A stretch of 64,000 nt of DNA from Candidatus Kurthia intestinigallinarum (GCF_003991225.1 NZ_JTFC01000044.1:51858-115857); one strand, 5' to 3'. Counted from the first letter of the stretch, positions 9,174 to 18,725 are shown. Notes: generated by a model from the sequence alone, not told the origin. Program-made: numbers and translations.

Positions 9174-10691
9174 TTAGAAGAAACCTTGAGGCTTACGGTT
9201 ATAGCTAACTAGCAAGTTTTTCGTTTGTTGATAATGATCTAACATCATTTTGTGGTTTTCGCGACCGATACCTGATAGCTTGTAACCACCGAATGCTGCA
9301 CCTGCTGGATATTGGTGATATGTGTTTGTCCATACGCGACCTGCTTGGATTGCACGACCTGCACGGTAGGCAATGTCACCTGAACGAGACCATACCCCAG
9401 CACCTAAGCCGTACTCTGTATCATTCGCAATTTCAATTGCTTCGTCGTAATCTTTGAATGTTGTAAGCGATAATACAGGGCCGAAGATTTCTTCTTGGAA
9501 AATACGCATTTTGTTGTTTCCTTTGAAGATAGTAGGTTGGATGTAGAAACCATTTTCTAATCCTTCTACACGATTAGCTTCACCGCCGACTAACACTTCC
9601 GCACCTTCATCTTTACCAATTTGTAAATAAGACTTGATTTTTTCTTGTTGTTCATTTGAGTTTTGTGCACCCATCATTACTTCTGTATCTAATGGATTAC
9701 CAATTTTGATTGCTTTTACGCGCTCAATTGCACGCTCAATGAATTTATCGTAAATTGATTCTTGGATTAATGCACGTGATGGACAAGTACAAATCTCACC
9801 TGAGTTTAGCGCAAACATAACAAGACCTTCAATTGCTTTATCTAAGAATTCATCATCTTCATCCATAACATCTTCAAAGAATACATTAGGTGACTTACCA
9901 CCTAACTCTAATGTTACAGGAATGATATTTTCAGTTGCGTATTGCATAATTAAACGCCCTACTGCTGTAGAACCTGTGAATGCCACTTTCGCAATTTTTT
10001 TGTTTGTTGCTAAGGCTTTACCTACTGTTGCACCAAAGCCATTAACGATGTTTACAACACCTGGTGGTAGTAAGTCTTCGATTAATTCCATTACAACCAT
10101 AATCGATACTGGTGTTTGCTCTGCCGGTTTTAATACGACACAGTTACCAGCTGCTAATGCAGGAGCTAGCTTCCAAACTGCCATTAAAATCGGGAAGTTC
10201 CAAGGAATAATTTGACCAACAACGCCTAGAGGCTCTTGGAAGTGATACGCTACTGTATCATCATCTAATTGCGTAAGACTACCCTCTTGTGCACGAATAG
10301 CAGAAGCGAAATAACGGAAATGATCTACTGCTAATGGAATATCTGCATTTAATGTTTCTCGAACTGCTTTACCATTATCCCAAGTTTCAGCAACCGCAAT
10401 TAATTCTAAGTTTTCTTCAATGCGATCAGCAATTTTATTTAGAATATTAGCACGTTCAGTTGCTGAAGTTTTACCCCAAGCTTCTTTCGCTTTATGTGCA
10501 GCCTCAAGTGCTAATTCGATATCTTCAGCAGTTGACTTTGCAGCTTTAGTGAAAACTTCACCTGTTACTGGCGTTACATTATCAAAATACTCACCCTTTA
10601 CTGGTGCTACCCATTCACCACCAATATAGTTATCGTATTTTTCCTTAAATTGGATTACTGCGCCTTCAGTGTTTGGATTTGCATAGATCAT
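9174..10691 (-). CDS. NAD(P)-dependent aldehyde dehydrogenase (AldB/ExaC-like)
   Basis: 505 residues; oxidises an aldehyde (probably acetaldehyde or another small aldehyde) to the acid. The general-base motif LELGGKSPN (about 262-270) and catalytic cysteine in GEICTCPSR (about 300) are intact, as are the NAD-binding segment TGSTAVGR and the PWNFP motif. The N-terminus, with [17 protein letters not shown], is like AldB/ExaC from acetaldehyde and ethanol oxidation. Start ATG 10691 with GGGAG upstream. It sits between two DUF779 genes on the same strand, a familiar association doubled here. Confidence 0.92.
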   Translation of the reverse strand: MIYANPNTEGAVIQFKEKYDNYIGGEWVAPVKGEYFDNVTPVTGEVFTKAAKSTAEDIELALEAAHKAKEAWGKTSATERANILNKIADRIEENLELIAVAETWDNGKAVRETLNADIPLAVDHFRYFASAIRAQEGSLTQLDDDTVAYHFQEPLGVVGQIIPWNFPILMAVWKLAPALAAGNCVVLKPAEQTPVSIMVVMELIEDLLPPGVVNIVNGFGATVGKALATNKKIAKVAFTGSTAVGRLIMQYATENIIPVTLELGGKSPNVFFEDVMDEDDEFLDKAIEGLVMFALNSGEICTCPSRALIQESIYDKFIERAIERVKAIKIGNPLDTEVMMGAQNSNEQQEKIKSYLQIGKDEGAEVLVGGEANRVEGLENGFYIQPTIFKGNNKMRIFQEEIFGPVLSLTTFKDYDEAIEIANDTEYGLGAGVWSRSGDIAYRAGRAIQAGRVWTNTYHQYPAGAAFGGYKLSGIGRENHKMMLDHYQQTKNLLVSYNRKPQGFF

Positions 10692-10796
10692 TACACTATC
10701 CGCTCCCTTACGATTATTTTAAAACGTCAAATTCCCAGAATTTTCTGTTTCGTACATATATTATCTAACAAAAAACATATTTTTTCAAATAATAGG

Positions 10797-11159
10797 TCAA
10801 TGGATTTCTGCTAATTCTCTTTCCTCATCTTCTGTAAAAGGTCGACTTCGTGTTAGAAATGCTTTTCCTAATTCTGCTTCAAGTGAAAAGCCACCCATCC
10901 CATTCGTAACATCGACAATGATTTGCGTGTGCTTCATATATTCATATAAGCTTTCATGCATGTAAAATGGAATATCCTCGTCTAATGTACCAAGCAATAA
11001 ATCCACGCTGCCTTCTTTAAATTCACCCTGCTCATAGCACATCGGTGCAGTTCCATCACAGCACCCACCAGATAAGTGAAATACTAGTGCTCCATGTGAT
11101 GCTTTTAATTCTTGAATAACAGTCAGTGCTTCCTCAGTTGCGATTACACGTTCTACCAT
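10797..11159 (-). CDS. DUF779 protein, copy B
   Basis: 120 residues, MVERVIATEEALTVIQELK, with SGGCCDG and CYEQGEF, clearly homologous to copy A at 8765-9154 (same start, same cysteine cluster, same PFYMHESLY segment). ATG 11159 is chosen because AAGGGG lies 8 bases upstream; two in-frame codons further upstream overlap that site. First gene of the DUF779-ALDH-DUF779 set. Function unknown beyond the dehydrogenase association. Confidence 0.84.
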   Translation of the reverse strand: MVERVIATEEALTVIQELKASHGALVFHLSGGCCDGTAPMCYEQGEFKEGSVDLLLGTLDEDIPFYMHESLYEYMKHTQIIVDVTNGMGGFSLEAELGKAFLTRSRPFTEDEERELAEIH

Positions 11160-11192
11160 TTTCATCACCCCTTATTTATCTTTACCCGCATT

Positions 11193-11223
11193 AAAAAAGG
11201 ACAAGCATCATACTTGTCCTTTC
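11193..11223 (-). terminator. Intrinsic terminator of the liv operon
   Basis: AAAGGACAAG/CTTGTCCTTT hairpin with an adjacent T run on the minus strand, right after livF. Confidence 0.87.
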
Positions 11224-11228
11224 TGAGT

Positions 11229-11936
11229 CTATAAACCACCTAAATATGCTGCACGTACTTCATCACTTTCTTGTAGTTCCTTAGCATCGCCAGATAATAC
11301 AACTTTACCGGTTTCAATAACGTAGGCTCGCTGCGCAACTGACAGTGCCATATGTGCGTTTTGTTCAACTAATAAAATCGTTGTACCTGCTTCGTTAATT
11401 TCTTTAATAATACTAAAAATCGTTTGAACCATTAAAGGTGCTAGGCCCATCGAAGGTTCATCTAGCAACAATAACTTAGGCTTCGCCATGATTGCGCGAC
11501 CCATCGCAAGCATTTGTTGCTCACCACCAGATAACGTTCCTGCAGACTGACTTTTTCGTTCAAGCAATCGCGGAAATAGCTCATAAACTCGTTCCATATC
11601 TCTTTTAATACCATCGCGGTCTTTGCGTAAATAAGCACCTAAATCTAAATTTTCCTCTACACTCATGTTTGCAAAAACACGACGACCTTCTGGTACTTGC
11701 GAGATGCCACTCTTCACAATTCCTTGCGCTGCTTTTCCTGCGATTGAGTTTCCGAGGTATTCAATTTTGCCTTTTTTCGGTTTTAATAAGCCAGATAACG
11801 TCTTAAGTAACGTTGTTTTCCCGGCACCATTTGCACCGATTAATGTAACGATTTCACCCTCATTTACTTCTAGTGATACTTCACGCAATGCTTGAATATT
11901 GCCGTAAAATACATCGATATTTTCAACTTTTAGCAT
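11229..11936 (-). CDS. livF: Branched-chain amino acid ABC transporter ATPase LivF
   Basis: 235-residue nucleotide-binding subunit. Walker A GANGAGKTT (about 35-43), signature LSGGEQQM (about 136-143), Walker B LLLLDEPSMGLAP and switch His in LLVEQNAHMAL; the VEQN form of the H-loop region is typical of LivF. Pairs with LivG to power the LivH/LivM channel. Its start overlaps the livG stop by one base, showing translational coupling. Last gene of the five-gene operon. Confidence 0.95.
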   Translation of the reverse strand: MLKVENIDVFYGNIQALREVSLEVNEGEIVTLIGANGAGKTTLLKTLSGLLKPKKGKIEYLGNSIAGKAAQGIVKSGISQVPEGRRVFANMSVEENLDLGAYLRKDRDGIKRDMERVYELFPRLLERKSQSAGTLSGGEQQMLAMGRAIMAKPKLLLLDEPSMGLAPLMVQTIFSIIKEINEAGTTILLVEQNAHMALSVAQRAYVIETGKVVLSGDAKELQESDEVRAAYLGGL

Positions 11937-12712
11937 TAAACCGTTACCTCCTCACCTAAATACGCCTCGATTACTTTCTTGTTGCTACGAATTTCTTCTG
12001 GTGTGCCTGATGCGATAAGTTGCCCATGGTCTAGTACATAAATTCGCTCACAGATTCCCATAACAAGTCCCATATCATGCTCGATTAATAAAATTGTTAA
12101 ATCAAATTTTTTACGAATCAATGCAATTAAATCCATCAATGCACTCGTCTCTTTTGGATTCATACCAGCAGCTGGTTCATCTAATAATAAAAGCTTAGGC
12201 CCGGCAGCTAATGCACGTGCAATTTCAAGGCGGCGCTGCATCCCATAAGGTAAATTTTTTGCTAGCTCATCTTTATATTTATCTAGCTCGAAAATCTTTA
12301 AAAATTCGAGTGATTCCTTCTCCATTTTTGCTTCACCTTTGAAATAAGTTGGTAAACGTAATATTGAGCTTAGTACCGAATGATTTGCTAGAGAATGGTT
12401 CGCTACTTTTACATTATCAAGAACAGTTAATTCTTTGAACAGACGAATATTTTGGAATGTACGGCTCATACCACTTTTTGTTACTTGGTGTGGTGACATA
12501 TTATTGGTCACTTTTCCATCAAACGTAATCTGTCCCTCTGTTGGTTTATATACACCTGTTAGCATATTAAAACTTGTCGTTTTTCCGGCACCATTTGGAC
12601 CGATTAGACCGATTAGTTCTCCTTCAAATAATTCCATATCAAAGCCTTGTACAGCCTTTAACCCACCAAACTGAATACCGACATTTTCTACTTTTAAAAG
12701 AGAGTTACTCAT
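11936..12712 (-). CDS. livG: Branched-chain amino acid ABC transporter ATPase LivG
   Basis: 258-residue nucleotide-binding subunit. Walker A GPNGAGKTT (about 38-46), Q-loop FQNIRLF, the LivG-type degenerate signature LPYGMQRRLEIARAL, Walker B LLLLDEPAAGMNP and switch His in LLIEHDMGLV. The extra segment between Q-loop and signature is typical of LivG compared with LivF. Overlaps livM by 8 bases. Confidence 0.95.
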   Translation of the reverse strand: MSNSLLKVENVGIQFGGLKAVQGFDMELFEGELIGLIGPNGAGKTTSFNMLTGVYKPTEGQITFDGKVTNNMSPHQVTKSGMSRTFQNIRLFKELTVLDNVKVANHSLANHSVLSSILRLPTYFKGEAKMEKESLEFLKIFELDKYKDELAKNLPYGMQRRLEIARALAAGPKLLLLDEPAAGMNPKETSALMDLIALIRKKFDLTILLIEHDMGLVMGICERIYVLDHGQLIASGTPEEIRSNKKVIEAYLGEEVTV

Positions 12713-13646
12713 GTGCGTCTCCTCCCTTGCGTTTACGTTTGAATAAATCTGTAATTTCTTTTGTACCCATTAAACCTACTGGGCGATAAAGCATGACAAG
12801 AATTAACACAAGGCTGTAAATAATCATTCGTGTTTCTGGGAAGTCTTGTAGGTAAAGTGAAATAATTGTTAATGCAACTGCCGCAATCACTGCACCTGAT
12901 AGGCTACCAAGACCACCTAGTACAACATAAATTAAAATATCAAATGATTTTAAGAACCCGAACTGAGCTGGTTGAATGATGAAGAAATTGTGAGAGAATA
13001 AACCACCTGCAAGCCCTGCAAATAACGAACCAATCGCAAATGCGAGTACTTTATAATACGTGATATTAATTCCCATCGCATCAGCAGCAATTTCATCTTC
13101 TCGAATCGCAATACAAGCACGACCATGACGTGAGCGTGTAAAGTTCGAAATGACAATAATCGTAATTAACATGCCGAAGAATGCATACGTCCACGTTGTT
13201 TGTTGCATAACTTGCATCCCTGCCGCGCCACCAACATACTCCCAGTTTAAGAAGATAATACGGATGATTTCTGCAAAGCCTAATGTGGCAATGGCTAAGT
13301 AATCTCCGCGTAAACGAAGCGTTGGAATCCCAACGATTAATCCTGCAATCGCAGCTACAATAGCACCTGCAAGTAATCCAACGATAAATGGTAAATGTAG
13401 CTGCATCGTACAAATCGCTGAAATGTAGGCCCCTACTGCTAAAAACCCTGCATGGCCGATTGAAAACTGTCCTGTAATACCAATAACTAAGTGAAGACTG
13501 ACAGCTAACATTACATTAATCGCAATCGTAATAAGTAAATTTGAATAATACATATCTAATTGACCACTTGAAATCATCACTTGAATAATTGCATAGCCAA
13601 TAATCGCTATAATCGTGTAGATCCAAAATGTTTTTGAAATTTTCAT
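12705..13646 (-). CDS. livM: Branched-chain amino acid ABC transporter permease LivM
   Basis: About 313 residues, with some nine membrane segments and the LivM landmarks LHLVIGITGQFSIGHAGFLAVG (described; about 52-73) and the cytosolic coupling loop GRACIAIREDEIAADAMGIN. I favour an ATG at 13646 or 13649; the in-frame GTG at 13655 is inside the ribosome site AGGTGG. The C-terminal tail is basic (FKRKRKGG). Forms the channel with LivH. Confidence 0.93.
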   Translation of the reverse strand: MKISKTFWIYTIIAIIGYAIIQVMISSGQLDMYYSNLLITIAINVMLAVSLHLVIGITGQFSIGHAGFLAVGAYISAICTMQLHLPFIVGLLAGAIVAAIAGLIVGIPTLRLRGDYLAIATLGFAEIIRIIFLNWEYVGGAAGMQVMQQTTWTYAFFGMLITIIVISNFTRSRHGRACIAIREDEIAADAMGINITYYKVLAFAIGSLFAGLAGGLFSHNFFIIQPAQFGFLKSFDILIYVVLGGLGSLSGAVIAAVALTIISLYLQDFPETRMIIYSLVLILVMLYRPVGLMGTKEITDLFKRKRKGGDAHE

Positions 13647-13655
13647 CATGACCAC

Positions 13656-14534
13656 CTACACTTTCTCGCGCGTATTTTTACCAAAAATACCCGCTGGTTT
13701 AAAGATTAAAATTAAAATAAGAATGATAAATGCTGCTGCATCGCGCCACATTGAGAAGCCAAGCGCACTAACAACTGTCTCCACAATACCTAGCACCATA
13801 CCACCTGTCATAGCACCTGGAATACTACCAATACCACCTAGTACAGCTGCAATGAATGCTTTTACGCCAGGGATAATCCCCATTAATGGATCAATTTTTG
13901 TGTAGTATAAACCGAATACTACGCCAGCAGCACCTGCTAATGCAGAACCAATTGCAAACGTTGCTGAGATTGTATTATTCACATTAATCCCCATTAAGCG
14001 AGCAGCTTCCATATCATGAGAAACAGCACGCATTGCTTTACCAATTTTTGTTTTATGCACAATAAATTGTAGTAATAACATTAAAACAATTGTTGTGACT
14101 AGTATAATGATTGATTCTGAGCTAATTTGTGTACCAAAAACAGTAAATGTTTTTGAAATAACTGCATTATCAGGGTAAGCTTCCGGCTGTGCGCCGCGGA
14201 AGAAAATCGTCGTATATTCAATTAATAACGACATCCCGATAGCTGTAATTAACGCGGCAATACGCGTCGCATTACGTAAGCGTTTATAAGCAAGGCGTTC
14301 AATAACAACACCTAAAATAGAACAAATAATCATTGCGGCAAGTAGCGACGGAATAAATCCGATATGCCAATGTGTTAAGCCGTAAAATCCAACAAATGCA
14401 CCAATCATAAAAACATCACCATGTGCGAAGTTAATTAATTTAATGATGCCGTATACCATCGTATATCCAAGTGCAATCAACGCATAAATACTACCAATTG
14501 ATATACCGTTTACGAGTTGTTGAAGCCACTCCAT
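13656..14534 (-). CDS. livH: Branched-chain amino acid ABC transporter permease LivH
   Basis: About 292 residues of multi-spanning permease: NGISIGSIYALIALGYTMVYGIIKLINFAHGD (described; N-terminal LivH signature, about 8-39) and the coupling loop GKAMRAVSHDMEAARLMGIN. ATG 14534 (MEWLQQLV) is chosen since GGAGTG lies 6 bases upstream and the earlier in-frame GTG is part of that site. Separated from the binding-protein gene by about 70 bases that hold a partial terminator. Confidence 0.94.
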   Translation of the reverse strand: MEWLQQLVNGISIGSIYALIALGYTMVYGIIKLINFAHGDVFMIGAFVGFYGLTHWHIGFIPSLLAAMIICSILGVVIERLAYKRLRNATRIAALITAIGMSLLIEYTTIFFRGAQPEAYPDNAVISKTFTVFGTQISSESIIILVTTIVLMLLLQFIVHKTKIGKAMRAVSHDMEAARLMGINVNNTISATFAIGSALAGAAGVVFGLYYTKIDPLMGIIPGVKAFIAAVLGGIGSIPGAMTGGMVLGIVETVVSALGFSMWRDAAAFIILILILIFKPAGIFGKNTREKV

Positions 14535-14557
14535 AATTTTCACTCCTTTTTGTCAAA

Positions 14558-14600
14558 TTAAAAAAAGGAGGACAAGTGCCCCCCTTCATAAAAGACTTGT
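14558..14600 (-). terminator. Attenuating terminator between the binding-protein and permease genes
   Basis: On the minus strand GACAAGT can pair with ACTTGTC, and alternatively AAGGGGG with CCTCCTT, followed by a run of seven T. Such intercistronic hairpins usually let the binding protein be made in excess over the membrane parts. Confidence 0.6.
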
Positions 14601-14603
14601 CGC

Positions 14604-15800
14604 TTAAGGTTCCACTTTTGTTTTGAACACTTGTTTGCCGTCTTTAAATTCAAGAACTGTTGCCGATTTGATTGTGTTATGTTCTTCATCCACAGAAATT
14701 TCACCTGTTACAAGACTTAAATCCTTCGTCTCCGCTAATGCTTTTTGAATATCTTCACCTTTTGTTGATCCTGCTCGTTCAATCGCATCTTTCAACCAGT
14801 ACACTGAGTCATAGCCAAGTGCATTGAAGGCATCCGGTGATTTATCATCATTGGCTTCTTTAAATGATTTTACGAATTTTTGGATTTTTTCATCTGGATC
14901 TTCTGCAGAATAGTGGTTTGTAAAGAATGTGTTATCAAGTGATTTTGCACCCGCAAGCTCAACAATTTTTGGTGAATCCCATCCATCGCCACCCATCATT
15001 GGAGCGTCAATACCAATTGAACGTGCTTGCTTCACAATTAAGCCTACTTCTTCGTAATAACCTGGTACATAAATGAAGTCAGGATTTTTTGATTTTAAGC
15101 GTGTAAGTGTTGATTTAAAGTCCGTATCTTTTGCTACATACGATTCTTCAGCCACAACCTTGCCACCATTTGCTTCAATTTGCTTTTTGAATGCTTCAGC
15201 TAAGCCTTTTGCATAGTCACTTGAGCTATCCGCAAAAATCGCTACGTTTTTCGCTTTCAAATCATTTGATGCAAAGTCCGCCGCAATTTTCCCTTGGAAT
15301 GGGTCAATGAAGCATGTACGGAATGCATATTCATTTACAGCACCGTCGTCATTTACTGTTACTGTTTGTGAAGTACCTGATGGTGAAATAAGTGGCATTT
15401 TATTTTGGTCCGCTACTTGTACAGCCGCCACTGTATTACCAGATGTTGCTGAACCAATTTGCGCTACTACTTTTTCTTGTGTCGCTAATTTTAATGCCGC
15501 TGATGTCGCCTCAGAGTTTTCTGATTTGTTATCAATTTTTACTGCCTCGATTTTTTTACCATCGATACCACCTGCATCATTAATTTCTTTAATTGCAAGT
15601 TCCGCACCCTTTGAAATTCCCGAACCATATGATGCTACAGCGCCTGACAGCTCTAAGTTCAAGCCTATTTTAATTGTGTCACCATCTGATGACCCACTAC
15701 CTGAACCTGAATCTTTCGAGCCACACGCTGTTAATGTTCCTAACAATAGTGCAGATGAAACAATCAATGCACCGTACTTCTTTAAATTGTTATTCTTCAT
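14604..15800 (-). CDS. livJ: Branched-chain amino acid ABC transporter substrate-binding lipoprotein
   Basis: 398 residues, type I periplasmic-binding fold (Peripla_BP_6) anchored as a lipoprotein: MKNNNLKKYGALIVSSALL signal and lipobox LTAC with Cys at about 26, then a glycine/serine-rich linker. IKIGLNLELSGAVASYGSG and GATSGNTVAAVQVA are typical for Leu/Ile/Val receptors; related proteins also bind amides or urea, so the ligand is inferred from the transporter type. First gene of the liv operon. Confidence 0.92.
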   Translation of the reverse strand: MKNNNLKKYGALIVSSALLLGTLTACGSKDSGSGSGSSDGDTIKIGLNLELSGAVASYGSGISKGAELAIKEINDAGGIDGKKIEAVKIDNKSENSEATSAALKLATQEKVVAQIGSATSGNTVAAVQVADQNKMPLISPSGTSQTVTVNDDGAVNEYAFRTCFIDPFQGKIAADFASNDLKAKNVAIFADSSSDYAKGLAEAFKKQIEANGGKVVAEESYVAKDTDFKSTLTRLKSKNPDFIYVPGYYEEVGLIVKQARSIGIDAPMMGGDGWDSPKIVELAGAKSLDNTFFTNHYSAEDPDEKIQKFVKSFKEANDDKSPDAFNALGYDSVYWLKDAIERAGSTKGEDIQKALAETKDLSLVTGEISVDEEHNTIKSATVLEFKDGKQVFKTKVEP

Positions 15801-15960
15801 TAAACTCCATCCCCCTTGCGCCGAATTTTATTTGATAATTCTGACTATTGATAACATAACTTTAAAATATGTTTTCTAATTCCATATTTTATATTCTAAA
15901 AACAAATAAGTAAACATAATTTTCTATTAATTCTAAAAATTAAAAAAATAATATATTAGC

Positions 15961-16000
15961 GTTTTTTCTAGAATTTAACTGTTTTTTCTAGAATTTAACG
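15961..16000. repeat. Tandem 20-bp direct repeat in the livJ/photolyase intergenic region
   Basis: Two adjacent copies of a 20-bp unit (15961-15980 and 15981-16000) that differ only in the last base. Each unit contains the palindrome TTCTAGAA flanked by T and A rich sequence, similar in shape to a CodY box but not an exact match. The second copy overlaps the predicted -35 of the photolyase promoter. A looser dyad AATTTTCTATTAATTCTAAAAATT-like stretch lies at about 15918-15941. Confidence 0.6.
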
Positions 16001-16023
16001 TTCGAATGATTTATTGCTATAAT
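15995..16023 (+). promoter_or_regulatory. Promoter of the photolyase gene
   Basis: TTAACG (15995-16000), 17-base spacer, extended -10 TGCTATAAT ending at 16023, 20 bases before the start codon. Confidence 0.6.
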
Positions 16024-16043
16024 TAGATAAAGGAGGTTTCACA

Positions 16044-17432
16044 ATGACAAAAGCGTTAATGTGGTTTCGTTATGATTTACGGTTGCATGATAATCTAGCA
16101 TTACTTGCTGCAAGCGACTTTGATGAAGTCATTCCTGTGTTCATCTATGAAAAAACAAATTCAGCTGCTACTGCCTCTGATTGGTGGCTACATTATTCAT
16201 TAGAAGCACTAGCAGAATCAATTAAATCATGTGGTGGTTCACTTATTATACGCCAAGGAAATCCACAACTCATTATTGAAGAATTGATGAATACATTCCA
16301 AATAGATGCCCTATTTTTCAATCGTAGTCTCCTACCTAAAGATGTACTACTTGAACAAGAACTCGTTGAAAAATATTCTACTAAAACAACATATGTGAAG
16401 TGTTTTGATGATCGATTACTATTTTATCATCATAAGATTGTTACGAAGAATCAGACACCATATAAGGTATTCTCGTCTTATTGGAAAATAGCAAAGTTGC
16501 AATATATTACTTTTCCACAAAATAAAAATAGTACTTTTTCGAAAGATACATTTGATTCTTTGGCATTAGATGACTTAAAATTAATCGATAATCATCATTG
16601 GATGAAAAAATTTGGAGCATATTGGACTCCTGGCGAACAGCAAGCCATTCAAAAATTTGAGGATTTTATCGAACAAGATTTAGCTTCTTATAATAAGCTG
16701 AGAGATTTCCCAGGAAAGCAGGGAACGTCTGATATTTCTCCTTATTTAGCTTGGGGGAATATTAGTATTCGCTCGATGTGGTACCGTGTAAAGCGATTTA
16801 TTGATGAACAGCCAGAACATGCAGATGCTGCTGATAGCTATTTAAGACAACTAGCCTGGCGAGACTTTGCTTATGAACAGTTAGCACAGTTTCCTGACCT
16901 TGACCGTATTCCTGTGCGTAAAGCCTTTCAGCATTATCCTTGGGCTTTCAATGAAGACTTATTCACAGCGTGGAAAACCGGTCAAACTGGTTACCCGCTA
17001 GTGGACGCTGGGATGCGTGAACTGTGGGAGACTGGCATTATACACAACCGTGTTCGAATGGTTGTAGCTTCTTTCCTTGTTAAACATCTACGCATCCCTT
17101 GGCAGTACGGCTATGACTGGTTTAAAGAAACGCTCGTCGATTTTGATACCGCAAATAATGCGATGGGATGGCAATGGGTTACCGGTAGTGGTATTGATGC
17201 TGCGCCTTATTTCCGCGTTTTCAATCCTACTGGACAAGCTCAAAAATTTGATAGTGGCGCTTTTTACATTAAACGTTGGATTCCAGAGCTAAAGGATGTT
17301 CCACTTGATGTTATCCACAGCCCTGAAAAATATGTAGCAGCGCATCAGATAAGTTATCCACAGCCAATTGTGGACCATGCAACAGCACGAAAGCTTGCGC
17401 TTGAAGGCTTTGAGCATATTAAAAAACATTAA
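16044..17432 (+). CDS. phrB: Deoxyribodipyrimidine photolyase
   Basis: 462-residue FAD enzyme that uses light to split cyclobutane pyrimidine dimers. N-terminal antenna-binding Rossmann domain (WFRYDLRLHDN at 7-17) and C-terminal FAD domain with LRQLAWRDFAYEQL (about 272), WKTGQTGYPLVDAGMREL (about 312), NRVRMVVASFLVKHL, and WQWVTGSGIDAAPYFRVFNP (about 376-395), all conserved in class I photolyases. Cryptochromes share the fold, but the short length and lack of a tail favour repair. Ribosome site AGGAGG 9 bases upstream. Single gene. Confidence 0.95.
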   Translation: MTKALMWFRYDLRLHDNLALLAASDFDEVIPVFIYEKTNSAATASDWWLHYSLEALAESIKSCGGSLIIRQGNPQLIIEELMNTFQIDALFFNRSLLPKDVLLEQELVEKYSTKTTYVKCFDDRLLFYHHKIVTKNQTPYKVFSSYWKIAKLQYITFPQNKNSTFSKDTFDSLALDDLKLIDNHHWMKKFGAYWTPGEQQAIQKFEDFIEQDLASYNKLRDFPGKQGTSDISPYLAWGNISIRSMWYRVKRFIDEQPEHADAADSYLRQLAWRDFAYEQLAQFPDLDRIPVRKAFQHYPWAFNEDLFTAWKTGQTGYPLVDAGMRELWETGIIHNRVRMVVASFLVKHLRIPWQYGYDWFKETLVDFDTANNAMGWQWVTGSGIDAAPYFRVFNPTGQAQKFDSGAFYIKRWIPELKDVPLDVIHSPEKYVAAHQISYPQPIVDHATARKLALEGFEHIKKH

Positions 17433-17471
17433 AAAAGCAGGAATCGCTCATCGGCGGTTCCTGCTTTTTTA
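17431..17471. terminator. Terminator between photolyase and marR-type genes
   Basis: AAAAAAGCAGGAATCGC pairs with GCGGTTCCTGCTTTTTT (one G-U). T runs on both strands serve the convergent genes. Confidence 0.88.
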
Positions 17472-17508
17472 TACGCAGACATACGATTATTTGCGCTGTC
17501 TTTATATA

Positions 17509-17946
17509 TTATTTTTCATTACGTTGAATAGCTGCTGCAAGGAGTTTATCTTGAATATTAACATATTGTTCGATTTCTTCGTCTGTCAGTGCATCGAATA
17601 ATTCTGTTTGAAACTCGCGACCAAATGCTTGAGCTTCATTGAATACTTTCAGGCCTTCTTCCGTAATATCGAGCAATACATGGCGACGATCATCATCGTT
17701 ATATTTACGAACTGCATAACCTGCTTTTACAAGTTTATTCGAAATATTCGTCATAGCGCCAGGTGTACAGCCAATTTTATCTGCTAATACCGTTTGCTTT
17801 TGCGCACCACTATTTCTCAATTCAGCTAATACAAGGACAGGTGTTACACCAATTTTATGAGGGAATCGTTTCATAAAGTAAACGATGTTCGAATTGTTGA
17901 TGATTTCTGTCGCATGAATGAGTTGAAAGATGTTTTTGTTTTTCAA
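17509..17946 (-). CDS. MarR family transcriptional regulator
   Basis: 145 residues read from TTG 17946, which follows AGAAGGAGG by 7 bases; the in-frame ATG at 17967 is inside the leader of that site. Winged HTH at about 50-105 (KQTVLADKIGCTPGAMTNISNKLVKAGYAVRKYNDDDRRHVLLDITEEG region described), with the DxR wing motif. Cotranscribed with and immediately downstream of the SDR gene, so it may regulate that enzyme in response to a small ligand. Confidence 0.88.
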   Translation of the reverse strand: MKNKNIFQLIHATEIINNSNIVYFMKRFPHKIGVTPVLVLAELRNSGAQKQTVLADKIGCTPGAMTNISNKLVKAGYAVRKYNDDDRRHVLLDITEEGLKVFNEAQAFGREFQTELFDALTDEEIEQYVNIQDKLLAAAIQRNEK

Positions 17947-17969
17947 AACTATGCCTCCTTCTCGCATAA

Positions 17970-18725
17970 CTATCGAAGCATAATTGAACCGCCATCCGTC
18001 ATGATTGTTTGACCAGTAATGTATTGAGAATCTTCAGAAGCTAAGAATACTGCCACGCGACCGATATCTTGTTCAACATCGCCAAAACGACCTAATGGAA
18101 TTTTGTTTTTTACTGCTTCATAGTATTCAGGTTGAGCTTTAGACCATGCTTCAACGCCTGGTGAATAAGCAATTGGGCTAATCATATTAACGTTGATGCC
18201 AAATTGACCCCACTCATTTGCAGCGACACGTGAAATACCACGAATTGCTTCTTTTGCTGCTGCATACGCGCCTTGAGTTGGATCGCCTTTTAACCCTGCA
18301 CCTGATGCGAAGTTAATAATATTACCTTGTGATTCTTTTAAGTAAGGGAATGCTGCTTGCATTAAATAGAAAGTTGGATAAAAACCTGTACCGAATGAAA
18401 GATCGATATCTTCTTGTGTTGTTTCCATTAATGGTTTTTGTTTTGATGCATGTGCATTATTTACTAAGACATCTAGTTTACCATATTTTTTAACAACTGT
18501 TTCGACGATGTTTCCTAAGTTATCTCGATCCATTAAGTTTGCTTGCATGAACATAGACTCTGGAGAATATTGTTGTAGTTCTTTCTCCATTGCTTTACCA
18601 GTTTCTTCGTTTAAATCGACGATTGTTACGATAGCGCCTTCTTTAACCATCGCTTTCGCCATACCGCTACCAATGCCACCTGCTCCACCTGTGATGATGA
18701 CTACTTTATTCTCTAATTTACCCAT
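17970..18725 (-). CDS. Short-chain dehydrogenase/reductase (SDR)
   Basis: 251-residue classical SDR. Cofactor motif TGGAGGIG (about 11-18), an acidic residue after beta-2 (VDLNEETG) indicating NAD(H) preference, NNAH at about 86-89, catalytic Ser in FASGAG and YAAAK active site (about 152-156), C-terminal TGQTIMTDGG. Substrate unknown; relatives are 3-oxoacyl-ACP reductase-like or sugar/alcohol dehydrogenases. Heads a two-gene operon with a MarR regulator. Confidence 0.9.
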   Translation of the reverse strand: MGKLENKVVIITGGAGGIGSGMAKAMVKEGAIVTIVDLNEETGKAMEKELQQYSPESMFMQANLMDRDNLGNIVETVVKKYGKLDVLVNNAHASKQKPLMETTQEDIDLSFGTGFYPTFYLMQAAFPYLKESQGNIINFASGAGLKGDPTQGAYAAAKEAIRGISRVAANEWGQFGINVNMISPIAYSPGVEAWSKAQPEYYEAVKNKIPLGRFGDVEQDIGRVAVFLASEDSQYITGQTIMTDGGSIMLR

